Assembly: GCA_958450325.1 (NCBI GenBank)
Contig: CAUDLW010000063.1
Location: 1-64,000, forward strand
Length of the DNA: 64,000 bases
Source: Agrostemma githago
Lineage: Eukaryota > Streptophyta > Magnoliopsida > Caryophyllales > Caryophyllaceae
Reading direction: 5' to 3'
Both the position numbers and the translations under genes were made by a program. Positions 10,980 through 24,449 of this stretch are shown piece after piece (position 1 is the first letter of the stretch; each line of letters opens with the position of its first letter). The notes under the pieces were generated by a model. It ran no database searches. It had not been told where the DNA came from and saw nothing but the letters and a program-made list of their open reading frames with translations.

Positions 10980-13900
10980 GTGAACCCTGTCGTGGATATG
11001 ATTCAAAGATGGGACACTGAACCTTAAGAGTAGGGTACCGCATAAAACGCGACGGAAAAGGGTTTAGGGTTTGATTAGGCGGACCTGCTTCGCGGATCCG
11101 CCTAATCCAACCCTAAACCCTTTTCCTTATTCAAGGTCACTAAACCCGCAAGAAACTGAACCCTAAGAGGGTATTGGTGAACCCTGTTGTGGATGTGATT
11201 CAAAGATGGGACACTAAACCTTAAGAGTAGGGTACCGCATAAGACGGGACGGAAAAGGGTTTAGGGTTGGATTAGGCGGACCCGCTTCGCGGATCCGCCT
11301 AATCCAACCCTAAACCGTTTTCCTTATTCAAGGTCAATAAACCCGCAAGAAACAGAACCCTAAGAGGGTATTGGTGAACCCTGTCGTGGATTTGATTCAA
11401 AGATGGGACACTGAACCTTAACAGTAGGGTACCGCATAAGACGGGACGGAAAAGGGTTTAGGGTTGGATTAGGCGGACCCGCTTCGCTGATTCGCCTAAT
11501 CCAACCGTAAACCCTTTTCCTTATTCAAGGACGGAAAAGGGTTTAGGGTTGGATTAGGCGGATCCCCTTCGCGGATCCGCCTAATCAAACCCTAAACCCT
11601 TTTCCTTATTCAAGGTCACTAAACCCGCAAGAAACTGAACCCTAAGAGGGTATTGGTGAACCCTGTTGTGGATGTGATTCAAAGATGGGACACTGAACCT
11701 TAAGAGTAGGGTACCGCATAAGACGGGACGGAAAAGGGTTTAGGGTTGGATTAGGCGGACCCGCTTCGCGGATCCGCCTAATCCAACCCTAAACCCTTTT
11801 CCTTATTCAAGGTCACTAAACCCGCAAGAAACTGAACCCTAAGAGGGTATTGGTGAACCCTGTCGTGGATATGATTCAAAGATGGGACACTGAACCTTAA
11901 GAGTAGGGTACCGCATAAAACGCGACGGAAAAGGGTTTAGGGTTTGATTAGGCGGACCTGCTTCGCGGATCCGCCTAATCCAACCCTAAACCCTTTTCCT
12001 TATTCATGGTCACTAAACCCGCAAGAAACTGAACCCTAAGAGGGTATTGGTGAACCCTGTCGTGGATGTGATTCAATGATGGGACACTGAACCTTAAGAG
12101 TAGGTTACCGCATAAGACGGGACGGAAAAGGGTTTAGGGTTGGATTAGGCGGACCCGCTTCGCGGATCCGCCTAATCCGACCCTAAATCCTTTTCCTTAT
12201 TCAACGTCACTAAACCCGCAAGAAACTGAACCCTAAGAGGGTATTGGTGAACCCTGTCGTGGATGTGATTCAAAGATGGGACACTGAACCTTAAGAGTAG
12301 GGTACCGCATAAGACGGGACGGAAAAGGGTTTAGGGTTAGATTAGGCGGACCCGCTTCGCTGATCCGCCTAATCCAACCCTAAACCCTTTTCCTTATTCA
12401 AGGACGGAAAAGAGTTTAGGGTTGGATTAGGCGGATCCCCTTCGCGGATCCGCCTAATCCAACCCTAAACCCTTTTCCTTATTCAAGGTCACTAAACCCG
12501 CAAGAAACTGAACCCTAAGAGGGTATTGGTGAACCCTGTTGTGGATATGATTCAAAGATGGGACACTAAACCTTAAGAGTAGGGTACCGCATAAGACGGG
12601 ACGGAAAAGGGTTTAGGGTTGGATTAGGCGGACCCGCTTCGCGGATCCGCCTAATCCAACCCTAAACCGTTTTCCTTATTCAAGGTCAATAAACCCGCAA
12701 GAAACAGAACCCTAAGAGGGTATTGGTGAACCCTGTCGTGGATGTGATTCAAAGATGGGACACTGAACCTTAAGAGTAGGGTAACGCATAAGACGGGACG
12801 GAAAAGGGTTTAGGGTTGGATTAGGCGGACCCGCTTAGCGGATCCGCCTAATCCAACCCTAAACCCTTTTCCTTATTCAAGGTCACTAAACCCGCAAGAA
12901 ACTGAACCCTAAGAGGGTATTGGTGAACCCTGTCGTGGATGTGATTCAAAGATGGGACACTGAACCTTAAGAGTAGGGTACCGCATAAGACGGGACGAAA
13001 AAGGGTTTAGGGTTGGATTAGGCGGACCCGCTTCGCTGATTCGCCTAATCTAACCGTAAACCCTTTTCCTTATTCAAGGACGGAAAAGGGTTTAGGGTTG
13101 GATTAGGCGGATCCCCTTCGCGGATCCGCCTAATCAAACCCTAAACCCTTTTCCTTATTCAAGGTCACTAAACCCGCAAGAAACTGAACCCTAAGAGGGT
13201 ATTGGTGAACCCTGTTGTGGATGTGATTCAAAGATGGGACACTGAACCTTAAGAGTAGGGTATCGCATAAGACGGGACGGAAAAGGGTTTAGGGTTGGAT
13301 TAGGCGGACCCGCTTCGCGGATCCGCCTAATCCAACCCTAAACCCTTTTCCTTATTCAAGGTCACTAAACCCGCAAGAAACTGAACCCTAAGAGGGTATT
13401 GGTGAACCCTGTCGTGGATATGATTCAAAGATGGGACACTGAACCTTAAGAGTAGGGTACCGCATAAAACGCGACGGAAAAGGGTTTAGGGTTTGATTAG
13501 GCGGACCTGCTTCGCGGATCCGCCTAATCCAACCCTAAACCCTTTTCCTTATTCAAGGTCACTAAACCCGCAAGAAACTGAACCCTAAGAGGGTATTGGT
13601 GAACCCTGTTGTGGATGTGATTCAAAGATGGGACACTAAACCTTAAGAGTAGGGTACCGCATAAGACGGGACGGAAAAGGGTTTAGGGTTGGATTAGGCG
13701 GACCCGCTTCGCGGATCCGCCTAATCCAACCCTAAACCGTTTTCCTTATTCAAGGTCAATAAACCCGCAAGAAACAGAACCCTAAGAGGGTATTGGTGAA
13801 CCCTGTCGTGGATTTGATTCAAAGATGGGACACTGAACCTTAAGAGTAGGGTACCGCATAAGACGGGACGGAAAAGGGTTTAGGGTTGGATTAGGCGGAC

Positions 13901-16414
13901 CCGCTTCGCTGATTCGCCTAATCCAACCGTAAACCCTTTTCCTTATTCAAGGACGGAAAAGGGTTTAGGGTTGGATTAGGCGGATCCCCTTCGCGGATCC
14001 GCCTAATCAAACCCTAAACCCTTTTCCTTATTCAAGGTCACTAAACCCGCAAGAAACTGAACCCTAAGAGGGTATTGGTGAACCCTGTTGTGGATGTGAT
14101 TCAAAGATGGGACACTGAACCTTAAGAGTAGGGTACCGCATAAGACGGGACGGAAAAGGGTTTAGGGTTGGATTAGGCGGACCCGCTTCGCGGATCCGCC
14201 TAATCCAACCCTAAACCCTTTTCCTTATTCAAGGTCACTAAACCCGCAAGAAACTGAACCCTAAGAGGGTATTGGTGAACCCTGTCGTGGATATGATTCA
14301 AAGATGGGACACTGAACCTTAAGAGTAGGGTACCGCATAAAACGCGACGGAAAAGGGTTTAGGGTTTGATTAGGCGGACCTGCTTCGCGGATCCGCCTAA
14401 TCCAACCCTAAACCCTTTTCCTTATTCATGGTCACTAAACCCGCAAGAAACTGAACCCTAAGAGGGTATTGGTGAACCCTGTCGTGGATGTGATTCAATG
14501 ATGGGACACTGAACCTTAAGAGTAGGTTACCGCATAAGACGGGACGGAAAAGGGTTTAGGGTTGGATTAGGCGGACCCGCTTCGCGGATCCGCCTAATCC
14601 GACCCTAAATCCTTTTCCTTATTCAACGTCACTAAACCCGCAAGAAACTGAACCCTAAGAGGGTATTGGTGAACCCTGTCGTGGATATGATTCAAAGATG
14701 GGACACTGAACCTTAAGAGTAGGGTACCGCATAAAACGCGACGGAAAAGGGTTTAGGGTTTGATTAGGCGGACCTGCTTCGCGGATCCGCCTAATCCAAC
14801 CCTAAACCCTTTTCCTTATTCAAGGTCACTAAACCCGCAAGAAACTGAACCCTAAGAGGGTATTGGTGAACCCTGTTGTGGATGTGATTCAAAGATGGGA
14901 CACTAAACCTTAAGAGTAGGGTACCGCATAAGACGGGACGGAAAAGGGTTTAGGGTTGGATTAGGCGGACCCGCTTCGCGGATCCGCCTAATCCAACCCT
15001 AAACCGTTTTCCTTATTCAAGGTCAATAAACCCGCAAGAAACAGAACCCTAAGAGGGTATTGGTGAACCCTGTCGTGGATTTGATTCAAAGATGGGACAC
15101 TGAACCTTAAGAGTAGGGTACCGCATAAGACGGGACGGAAAAGGGTTTAGGGTTGGATTAGGCGGACCCGCTTCGCTGATTCGCCTAATCCAACCGTAAA
15201 CCCTTTTCCTTATTCAAGGACGGAAAAGGGTTTAGGGTTGGATTAGGCGGATCCCCTTCGCGGATCCGCCTAATCAAACCCTAAACCCTTTTCCTTATTC
15301 AAGGTCACTAAACCCGCAAGAAACTGAACCCTAAGAGGGTATTGGTGAACCCTGTTGTGGATGTGATTCAAAGATGGGACACTGAACCTTAAGAGTAGGG
15401 TACCGCATAAGACGGGACGGAAAAGGGTTTAGGGTTGGATTAGGCGGACCCGCTTCGCGGATCCGCCTAATCCAACCCTAAACCCTTTTCCTTATTCAAG
15501 GTCACTAAACCCGCAAGAAACTGAACCCTAAGAGGGTATTGGTGAACCCTGTCGTGGATATGATTCAAAGATGGGACACTGAACCTTAAGAGTAGGGTAC
15601 CGCATAAAACGCGACGGAAAAGGGTTTAGGGTTTGATTAGGCGGACCTGCTTCGCGGATCCGCCTAATCCAACCCTAAACCCTTTTCCTTATTCATGGTC
15701 ACTAAACCCGCAAGAAACTGAACCCTAAGAGGGTATTGGTGAACCCTGTCGTGGATGTGATTCAATGATGGGACACTGAACCTTAAGAGTAGGTTACCGC
15801 ATAAGACGGGACGGAAAAGGGTTTAGGGTTGGATTAGGCGGACCCGCTTCGCGGATCCGCCTAATCCGACCCTAAATCCTTTTCCTTATTCAACGTCACT
15901 AAACCCGCAAGAAACTGAACCCTAAGAGGGTATTGGTGAACCCTGTCGTGGATGTGATTCAAAGATGGGACACTGAACCTTAAGAGTAGGGTACCGCATA
16001 AGACGGGACGGAAAAGGGTTTAGGGTTAGATTAGGCGGACCCGCTTCGCTGATCCGCCTAATCCAACCCTAAACCCTTTTCCTTATTCAAGGACGGAAAA
16101 GAGTTTAGGGTTGGATTAGGCGGATCCCCTTCGCGGATCCGCCTAATCCAACCCTAAACCCTTTTCCTTATTCAAGGTCACTAAACCCGCAAGAAACTGA
16201 ACCCTAAGAGGGTATTGGTGAACCCTGTTGTGGATATGATTCAAAGATGGGACACTAAACCTTAAGAGTAGGGTACCGCATAAGACGGGACGGAAAAGGG
16301 TTTAGGGTTGGATTAGGCGGACCCGCTTCGCGGATCCGCCTAATCCAACCCTAAACCGTTTTCCTTATTCAAGGTCAATAAACCCGCAAGAAACAGAACC
16401 CTAAGAGGGTATTG
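10783..16414 (+). repeat. Higher-order repeat, 2422 bp, with an internally expanded second copy
   Basis: Units from 10783 to 13204 (eight of 197 bp and three of 282 bp) recur from 13205. Matching pairs include GTATCGC (10783, 13205), GTGGATATG (10980, 13402), CACTAAACC (11177, 13599), GTGGATTTG (11374, 13796) and CAATGATGGG (12050, 14472). After 14472 the order jumps back to a GTGGATATG unit at 14669, so 13402-14668 is repeated at 14669-15935. The series then resumes with the GGTTAGATT unit at 15936 and the CACTAAACC unit at 16218. Confidence 0.87.
13402..15935 (+). repeat. Nested 1267-bp tandem duplication
   Basis: Units 13402, 13599, 13796 (with module), 14078, 14275 and 14472 are repeated at 14669, 14866, 15063 (with module), 15345, 15542 and 15739. 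The copies share the rare markers GTGGATTTG, AACCGTAAACC and CAATGATGGG. The duplication sits inside the second 2422-bp copy, so it happened after the longer repeat formed. The phase suggests unequal exchange between two ATATG-class monomers. Confidence 0.87.
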
Positions 16415-16696
16415 GTGAACCCTGTCGTGGATGTGATTCAAAGATGGGACACTGAACCTTAAGAGTAGGGTAACGCATAAGACGGGACGGAAAAGGGTTT
16501 AGGGTTGGATTAGGCGGACCCGCTTCGCTGATCCGCCTAATCCAACCCTAAACCCTTTTCCTTATTCAAGGACGGAAAAGGGTTTAGGGTTGGATTAGGC
16601 GGATCCCCTTCGCGGATCCGCCTAATCCAACCCTAAACCCTTTTCCTTATTCATGGTCACTAAACCCGCAAGAAACTGAACCCTAAGAGGGTATTG
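16415..16696 (+). repeat. Hybrid compound unit (282 bp)
   Basis: The unit opens as the GTAACGC class but lacks the CTTAGCGG spacer normally linked to it. It has CTGATCCGCC and an 85-bp module, as the short-module hosts do. This is the expected product of recombination inside the palindrome between a GTAACGC unit (compare 12726) and a short-module unit. It also marks where the order leaves the 2422-bp repeat. Confidence 0.8.
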
Positions 16697-16754
16697 GTGA
16701 ACCCTGTCTTGGATGTGATTCAAAGATGGAACACTGAACCCTAAGAGGGTATTG
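16697..16754 (+). repeat. 58-bp deleted unit
   Basis: The monomer is cut to 58 bp by a 139-bp deletion that joins ACTGAACC at monomer position 37 to the related ACTGAACC at 176. The hairpin is lost entirely. This copy carries GTCTTGGATG and GATGGAACACTG. Confidence 0.93.
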
Positions 16755-17909
16755 GTGAACCCTGTTGTGGATGTGATTCAAAGATGGGACACTGAACCTT
16801 AAGAGTAGGGTACCGCATAAGACGGGACGGAAAAGGGTTTAGGGTTGGATTAGGCGGACCCGCTTCGCGGATCCGCCTAATCCAACCCTAAACCCTTTTC
16901 CTTATTCAAGGTCACTAAACCCGCAAGAAACTGAACCCTAAGAGGGTATTGGTGAACCCTGTCGTGGATGTGATTCAAAGATGGGACACTGAACCTTAAG
17001 AGTAGGGTAACGCATAAGACGGGACGGAAAAGGGTTTAGGGTTGGATTAGGCGGACCCGCTTAGCGGATCCGCCTAATCCAACCCTAAACCCTTTTCCTT
17101 ATTCAAGGTCACTAAACCCGCAAGAAACTGAACCCTAAGAGGGTATTGGTGAACCCTGTCGTGGATGTGATTCAAAGATGGGACACTGAACCTTAAGAGT
17201 AGGGTACCGCATAAGACGGGACGAAAAAGGGTTTAGGGTTGGATTAGGCGGACCCGCTTCGCTGATTCGCCTAATCTAACCGTAAACCCTTTTCCTTATT
17301 CAAGGACGGAAAAGGGTTTAGGGTTGGATTAGGCGGATCCCCTTCGCGGATCCGCCTAATCAAACCCTAAACCCTTTTCCTTATTCAAGGTCACTAAACC
17401 CGCAAGAAACTGAACCCTAAGAGGGTATTGGTGAACCCTGTCGTGGATGTGATTCAAAGATGGGACACTGAACCTTAAGAGTAGGGTACCGCATAAGACG
17501 GGACGGAAAAGGGTTTAGGGTTAGATTAGGCGGACCCGCTTCGCTGATCCGCCTAATCCAACCCTAAACCCTTTTCCTTATTCAAGGACGGAAAAGAGTT
17601 TAGGGTTGGATTAGGCGGATCCCCTTCGCGGATCCGCCTAATCCAACCCTAAACCCTTTTCCTTATTCAAGGTCACTAAACCCGCAAGAAACTGAACCCT
17701 AAGAGGGTATTGGTGAACCCTGTTGTGGATATGATTCAAAGATGGGACACTAAACCTTAAGAGTAGGGTACCGCATAAGACGGGACGGAAAAGGGTTTAG
17801 GGTTGGATTAGGCGGACCCGCTTCGCGGATCCGCCTAATCCAACCCTAAACCGTTTTCCTTATTCAAGGTCAATAAACCCGCAAGAAACAGAACCCTAAG
17901 AGGGTATTG

Positions 17910-18106
17910 GTGAACCCTGTCGTGGATGTGATTCAAAGATGGGACACTGAACCTTAAGAGTAGGGTACCGCATAAGACGGGACGGAAAAGGGTTTAGGGT
18001 TGGATTAGGCGGATCCCCTTCGCGGATCCGCCTAATCCAACCCTAAACCCTTTTCCTTATTCATGGTCACTAAACCCGCAAGAAACTGAACCCTAAGAGG
18101 GTATTG
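17910..18106 (+). repeat. Full-length unit carrying the short-module spacer
   Basis: This 197-bp unit has the spacer typical of 85-bp modules (GGCGGATCCCCTTCGCGG) in a complete monomer. Loss of 85 bp by recombination between the two adjacent palindromes of a 282-bp compound unit gives exactly this product. Other units with the same structure start at 42525, 52155, 54112, 55675 and 57632; the last four also share GAGAAGGG and GGATCCGACTAATCC. Confidence 0.82.
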
Positions 18107-18164
18107 GTGAACCCTGTCTTGGATGTGATTCAAAGATGGAACACTGAACCCTAAGAGGGTATTG
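18107..18164 (+). repeat. 58-bp deleted unit
   Basis: Second copy of the 139-bp-deleted monomer, with the same GTCTTGG and GATGGAACACTG variants as the unit 1410 bp upstream. It was therefore copied with the higher-order repeat and is not an independent deletion. Confidence 0.93.
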
Positions 18165-18840
18165 GTGAACCCTGTTGTGGATGTGATTCAAAGATGGGAC
18201 ACTGAACCTTAAGAGTAGGGTACCGCATAAGACGGGACGGAAAAGGGTTTAGGGTTGGATTAGGCGGACCCGCTTCGCGGATCCGCCTAATCCAACCCTA
18301 AACCCTTTTCCTTATTCAAGGTCACTAAACCCGCAAGAAACTGAACCCTAAGAGGGTATTGGTGAACCCTGTCGTGGATGTGATTCAAAGATGGGACACT
18401 GAACCTTAAGAGTAGGGTAACGCATAAGACGGGACGGAAAAGGGTTTAGGGTTGGATTAGGCGGACCCGCTTAGCGGATCCGCCTAATCCAACCCTAAAC
18501 CCTTTTCCTTATTCAAGGTCACTAAACCCGCAAGAAACTGAACCCTAAGAGGGTATTGGTGAACCCTGTCGTGGATGTGATTCAAAGATGGGACACTGAA
18601 CCTTAAGAGTAGGGTACCGCATAAGACGGGACGAAAAAGGGTTTAGGGTTGGATTAGGCGGACCCGCTTCGCTGATTCGCCTAATCTAACCGTAAACCCT
18701 TTTCCTTATTCAAGGACGGAAAAGGGTTTAGGGTTGGATTAGGCGGATCCCCTTCGCGGATCCGCCTAATCAAACCCTAAACCCTTTTCCTTATTCAAGG
18801 TCACTAAACCCGCAAGAAACTGAACCCTAAGAGGGTATTG

Positions 18841-19431
18841 GTGAACCCTGTTGTGGATGTGATTCAAAGATGGGACACTGAACCTTAAGAGTAGGGTACC
18901 GCATAAGACGGGACGGAAAAGGGTTTAGGGTTGGATTAGGCGGACCCGCTTCGCGAATCCGCCTAATCCAACCCTAAACCCTTTTCCTTATTCAAGGTCA
19001 CTAAACCCGCAAGAAACTGAACCCTAAGAGGGTATTGGTGAACCCTGTCGTGGATATGATTCAAAGTTGGGACACTGAACCTTAAGAGTAGGGTACCGCA
19101 TAAAACGCGACGGAAAAGGGTTTAGGGTTTGATTAGGCGGACCTGCTTCGCGGATCCGCCTAATCCAACCCTAAACCCTTTTCCTTATTCATGGTCACTA
19201 AACCCGCAAGAAACTGAACCCTAAGAGGGTATTGGTGAACCCTGTCGTGGATGTGATTCAAAGATGGGACACTGAACCTTAAGAGTAGGGTACCGCATAA
19301 GACGGGACGGAAAAGGGTTTAGGGTTGGATTAGGCAGACCCGCTTCGCGGATCCGCCTAATCCAACCCTAAACCCTTTTCCTTATTCAAGGTCACTAAAC
19401 CCGCAAGAAACTGAACCCTAAGAGGGTATTG
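18841..19431 (+). repeat. Three unphased monomers between higher-order blocks
   Basis: Units at 18841 (CGCGAATCC spacer edge), 19038 (ATATG class with CAAAGTTGGG) and 19235 (AGGCAGACCCGC) separate the 1410-bp and 1804-bp blocks. Each has a private substitution. They fit neither period. Confidence 0.85.
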
Positions 19432-20783
19432 GTGAACCCTGTCGTGGATATGATTCAAAGATGGGACACTGAACCTTAAGAGTAGGGTACCGCATAAAAC
19501 GCGACGGAAAAGGGTTTAGGGTTTGATTAGGCGGACCTGCTTCGCGGATCCGCCTAATCCAACCCTAAACCCTTTTCCTTATTCATGGTCACTAAACTCG
19601 CAAGAAACTGAACCGTAAGAGGGTATTGGTGAACCCTGTCGTGGATGTGATTCAAAGATGGGACACTGAACCTTAAGAGTAGGTTACCGCATAAGACGGG
19701 ACGGAAAAGGGTTTAGGGTTGGATTAGGCGGACCCGCTTCGCGGATCCGCCTAATCCGACCCTAAATCCTTTTCCTTATTCAAGGTCACTAAACCCGCAA
19801 GAAACTGAACCCTAAGAGGGTATTGGTGAACCCTGTCGTGGATGTGATTCAAAGATGGGACACTGAACCTTAAGAGTAGGGTACCGCATAAGACGGGACG
19901 GAAAAGGGTTTAGGGTTAGATTAGGCGGACCCGCTTCGCTGATCCGCCTAATCCAACCCTAAACCCTTTTCCTTATTCAAGGACGGAAAAGAGTTTAGGG
20001 TTGGATTAGGCGGATCCCCTTCGCGGATCCGCCTAATCCAACCCTAAACCGTTTTCCTTATTCAAGGTCAATAAACCCGCAAGAAACAGAACCCTAAGAG
20101 GGTATTGGTGAACCCTGTCTTGGATGTGATTCAAAGATGGGACACTGAACCTTAAGAGTAGGGTACCGCATAAGACGGGACGGAAAAGGGTTTAGGGTTG
20201 GATTAGGCGGACCCGCTTCGCTGATCCGCCTAATCCAACCCTAAACCCTTTTCCTTATTCAAGGACGGAAAAGGGTTTAGGGTTGGATTAGGCGGATCCC
20301 CTTCGCGGATCCGCCTAATCCAACCCTAAACCCTTTTCCTTATTCAAGGTCACTAAACCCGCAAGAAACTGAACCCTAAGAGGGTATTGGTGAACCCTGT
20401 TGTGGATGTGATTCAATGATGGGACACTGAACCTTAAGAGTAGGGTACCGCATAAGACGGGACGGAAAAGGGTTTAGGGTTGGATTAGGCGGACCCGCTT
20501 CGCAGATCCGCCTAATCCAACCCTAAACCCTTTTCCTTATTCAAGGTCACTAAACCCGTAAGAAACTGAACCCTAAGAGGGTATTGGTGAACCCTGTCGT
20601 GGATGTGATTCAAAGATGGGACACTGAACCTTAAGAGTAGGGTACCGCATAAAACGCGACGGAAAAGGGTTTAGGGTTGGATTAGGCGGACCCGCTTCGC
20701 GGATCCACCTAATCCAACCCTAAACCCTTTTCCTTATTCATGGTCACTAAACCCGCAAGAAACTGAACCCTAAGAGGGTATTG

Positions 20784-20841
20784 GTGAACCCTGTCGTGGA
20801 TGTGATTCAAAGATGGGACACTGAACCCTAAGAGGGTATTG
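20784..20841 (+). repeat. 58-bp deleted unit
   Basis: Monomer reduced by the 139-bp deletion between internal ACTGAACC copies. Unlike the copy at 16697 it retains GTCGTGG and GATGGGACACTG, so it may be an independent deletion or a corrected copy. Confidence 0.92.
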
Positions 20842-22587
20842 GTGAACCCTGTTGTGGATGTGATTCAAAGATGGGACACTGAACCTTAAGAGTAGGGTAC
20901 CGCATAAGACGGGACGGAAAAGGGTTTAGGGTTGGATTAGGCGGATCCGCGAAGAGGGTCCGCCTAATCCAACCCTAAACCCTTTCCCTTATTCAAGGTC
21001 ACTAAACCCGCAAGAAACTGAACCCTAATAGGGTATTGGTGAACCCTGTCGTGGATGTGATTCAAAGATGGGACACTGAACCTTAAGAGTAGGTTACCGC
21101 ATAAGACGGGACGGAAAAGGGTTTAGGGTTGGATTAGGCGGACCCGCTTCGCGGATCCGCCTAATCCGACCCTAAATCCTTTTCCTTATTCAAGGTCACT
21201 AAACCCGCAAGAAACTGAACCCTAAGAGGGTATTGGTGAACCCTGTCGTGGATATGATTCAAAGATGGGACACTGAACCTTAAGAGTAGGGTACCGCATA
21301 AAACGCGACGGAAAAGGGTTTAGGGTTTGATTAGGCGGACCTGCTTCGCGGATCCGCCTAATCCAACCCTAAACCCTTTTCCTTATTCATGGTCACTAAA
21401 CCCGCAAGAAACTGAACCGTAAGAGGGTATTGGTGAACCCTGTCGTGGATGTGATTCAAAGATGGGACACTGAACCTTAAGAGTAGGTTACCGCATAAGA
21501 CGGGACGGAAAAGGGTTTAGGGTTGGATTAGGCGGACCCGCTTCGCGGATCCGCCTAATCCGACCCTAAATCCTTTTCCTTATTCAAGGTCACTAAACCC
21601 GCAAGAAACTGAACCCTAAGAGGGTATTGGTGAACCCTGTCGTGGATGTGATTCAAAGATGGGACACTGAACCTTAAGAGTAGGGTACCGCATAAGACGG
21701 GACGGAAAAGGGTTTAGGGTTAGATTAGGCGGACCCGCTTCGCTGATCCGCCTAATCCAACCCTAAACCCTTTTCCTTATTCAAGGACGGAAAAGAGTTT
21801 AGGGTTGGATTAGGCGGATCCCCTTCGCGGATCCGCCTAATCCAACCCTAAACCGTTTTCCTTATTCAAGGTCAATAAACCCGCAAGAAACAGAACCCTA
21901 AGAGGGTATTGGTGAACCCTGTCGTGGATGTGATTCAAAGATGGGACACTGAACCTTAAGAGTAGGGTACCGCATAAGACGGGACGGAAAAGGGTTTAGG
22001 GTTGGATTAGGCGGACCCGCTTCGCTGATCCGCCTAATCCAACCCTAAACCCTTTTCCTTATTCAAGGACGGAAAAGGGTTTAGGGTTGGATTAGGCGGA
22101 TCCCCTTCGCGGATCCGCCTAATCCAACCCTAAACCCTTTTCCTTATTCAAGGTCACTAAACCCGCAAGAAACTGAACCCTAAGAGGGTATTGGTGAACC
22201 CTGTTGTGGATGTGATTCAATGATGGGACACTGAACCTTAAGAGTAGGGTACCGCATAAGACGGGACGGAAAAGGGTTTAGGGTTGGATTAGGCGGACCC
22301 GCTTCGCAGATCCGCCTAATCCAACCCTAAACCCTTTTCCTTATTCAAGGTCACTAAACCCGTAAGAAACTGAACCCTAAGAGGGTATTGGTGAACCCTG
22401 TCGTGGATGTGATTCAAAGATGGGACACTGAACCTTAAGAGTAGGGTACCGCATAAAACGCGACGGAAAAGGGTTTAGGGTTGGATTAGGCGGACCCGCT
22501 TCGCGGATCCACCTAATCCAACCCTAAACCCTTTTCCTTATTCATGGTCACTAAACCCGCAAGAAACTGAACCCTAAGAGGGTATTG

Positions 22588-22645
22588 GTGAACCCTGTCG
22601 TGGATGTGATTCAAAGATGGGACACTGAACCCTAAGAGGGTATTG
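22588..22645 (+). repeat. 58-bp deleted unit
   Basis: Same structure and same GATGGGACACTG form as the unit at 20784, one 1804-bp period downstream. It precedes an inverted-spacer unit as in the other copies. Confidence 0.92.
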
Positions 22646-24391
22646 GTGAACCCTGTTGTGGATGTGATTCAAAGATGGGACACTGAACCTTAAGAGTAGG
22701 GTACCGCATAAGACGGGACGGAAAAGGGTTTAGGGTTGGATTAGGCGGATCCGCGAAGAGGGTCCGCCTAATCCAACCCTAAACCCTTTCCCTTATTCAA
22801 GGTCACTAAACCCGCAAGAAACTGAACCCTAATAGGGTATTGGTGAACCCTGTCGTGGATGTGATTCAAAGATGGGACACTGAACCTTAAGAGTAGGTTA
22901 CCGCATAAGACGGGACGGAAAAGGGTTTAGGGTTGGATTAGGCGGACCCGCTTCGCGGATCCGCCTAATCCGACCCTAAATCCTTTTCCTTATTCAAGGT
23001 CACTAAACCCGCAAGAAACTGAACCCTAAGAGGGTATTGGTGAACCCTGTCGTGGATATGATTCAAAGATGGGACACTGAACCTTAAGAGTAGGGTACCG
23101 CATAAAACGCGACGGAAAAGGGTTTAGGGTTTGATTAGGCGGACCTGCTTCGCGGATCCGCCTAATCCAACCCTAAACCCTTTTCCTTATTCATGGTCAC
23201 TAAACCCGCAAGAAACTGAACCGTAAGAGGGTATTGGTGAACCCTGTCGTGGATGTGATTCAAAGATGGGACACTGAACCTTAAGAGTAGGTTGCCGCAT
23301 AAGACGGGACGGAAAAGGGTTTAGGGTTGGATTAGGCGGACCCGCTTCGCGGATCCGCCTAATCCGACCCTAAATCCTTTTCCTTATTCAAGGTCACTAA
23401 ACCCGCAAGAAACTGAACCCTAAGAGGGTATTGGTGAACCCTGTCGTGGATGTGATTCAAAGATGGGACACTGAACCTTAAGAGTAGGGTACCGCATAAG
23501 ACGGGACGGAAAAGGGTTTAGGGTTAGATTAGGCGGACCCGCTTCGCTGATCCGCCTAATCCAACCCTAAACCCTTTTCCTTATTCAAGGACGGAAAAGA
23601 GTTTAGGGTTGGATTAGGCGGATCCCCTTCGCGGATCCGCCTAATCCAACCCTAAACCGTTTTCCTTATTCAAGGTCAATAAACCCGCAAGAAACAGAAC
23701 CCTAAGAGGGTATTGGTGAACCCTGTCGTGGATGTGATTCAAAGATGGGACACTGAACCTTAAGAGTAGGGTACCGCATAAGACGGGACGGAAAAGGGTT
23801 TAGGGTTGGATTAGGCGGACCCGCTTCGCTGATCCGCCTAATCCAACCCTAAACCCTTTTCCTTATTCAAGGACGGAAAAGGGTTTAGGGTTGGATTAGG
23901 CGGATCCCCTTCGCGGATCCGCCTAATCCAACCCTAAACCCTTTTCCTTATTCAAGGTCACTAAACCCGCAAGAAACTGAACCCTAAGAGGGTATTGGTG
24001 AACCCTGTTGTGGATGTGATTCAATGATGGGACACTGAACCTTAAGAGTAGGGTACCGCATAAGACGGGACGGAAAAGGGTTTAGGGTTGGATTAGGCGG
24101 ACCCGCTTCGCAGATCCGCCTAATCCAACCCTAAACCCTTTTCCTTATTCAAGGTCACTAAACCCGTAAGAAACTGAACCCTAAGAGGGTATTGGTGAAC
24201 CCTGTCGTGGATGTGATTCAAAGATGGGACACTGAACCTTAAGAGTAGGGTACCGCATAAAACGCGACGGAAAAGGGTTTAGGGTTGGATTAGGCGGACC
24301 CGCTTCGCGGATCCACCTAATCCAACCCTAAACCCTTTTCCTTATTCATGGTCACTAAACCCGCAAGAAACTGAACCCTAAGAGGGTATTG

Positions 24392-24449
24392 GTGAACCCT
24401 GTCGTGGATGTGATTCAAAGATGGAACACTGAACCCTAAGAGGGTATTG
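24392..24449 (+). repeat. 58-bp deleted unit
   Basis: Same 139-bp deletion, here with GATGGAACACTG as in the 1410-bp repeat but with GTCGTGG. It combines markers of both earlier groups. Confidence 0.92.

Larger units (their letters stand above)
16697..18840 (+). repeat. Higher-order repeat, 1410 bp, one full and one partial copy
   Basis: The order from 16697 is a 58-bp unit, consensus-like (16755), GTAACGC/CTTAGCGG (16952), GACGAAAAAGG with CTAATCTAACCG plus module (17149), GGTTAGATT plus module (17431), ATATG with CACTAAACC (17713) and a hybrid unit (17910). It restarts at 18107 with the same 58-bp unit and continues through the module host at 18559. The second copy stops at 18840, where a different monomer follows. 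Confidence 0.88.
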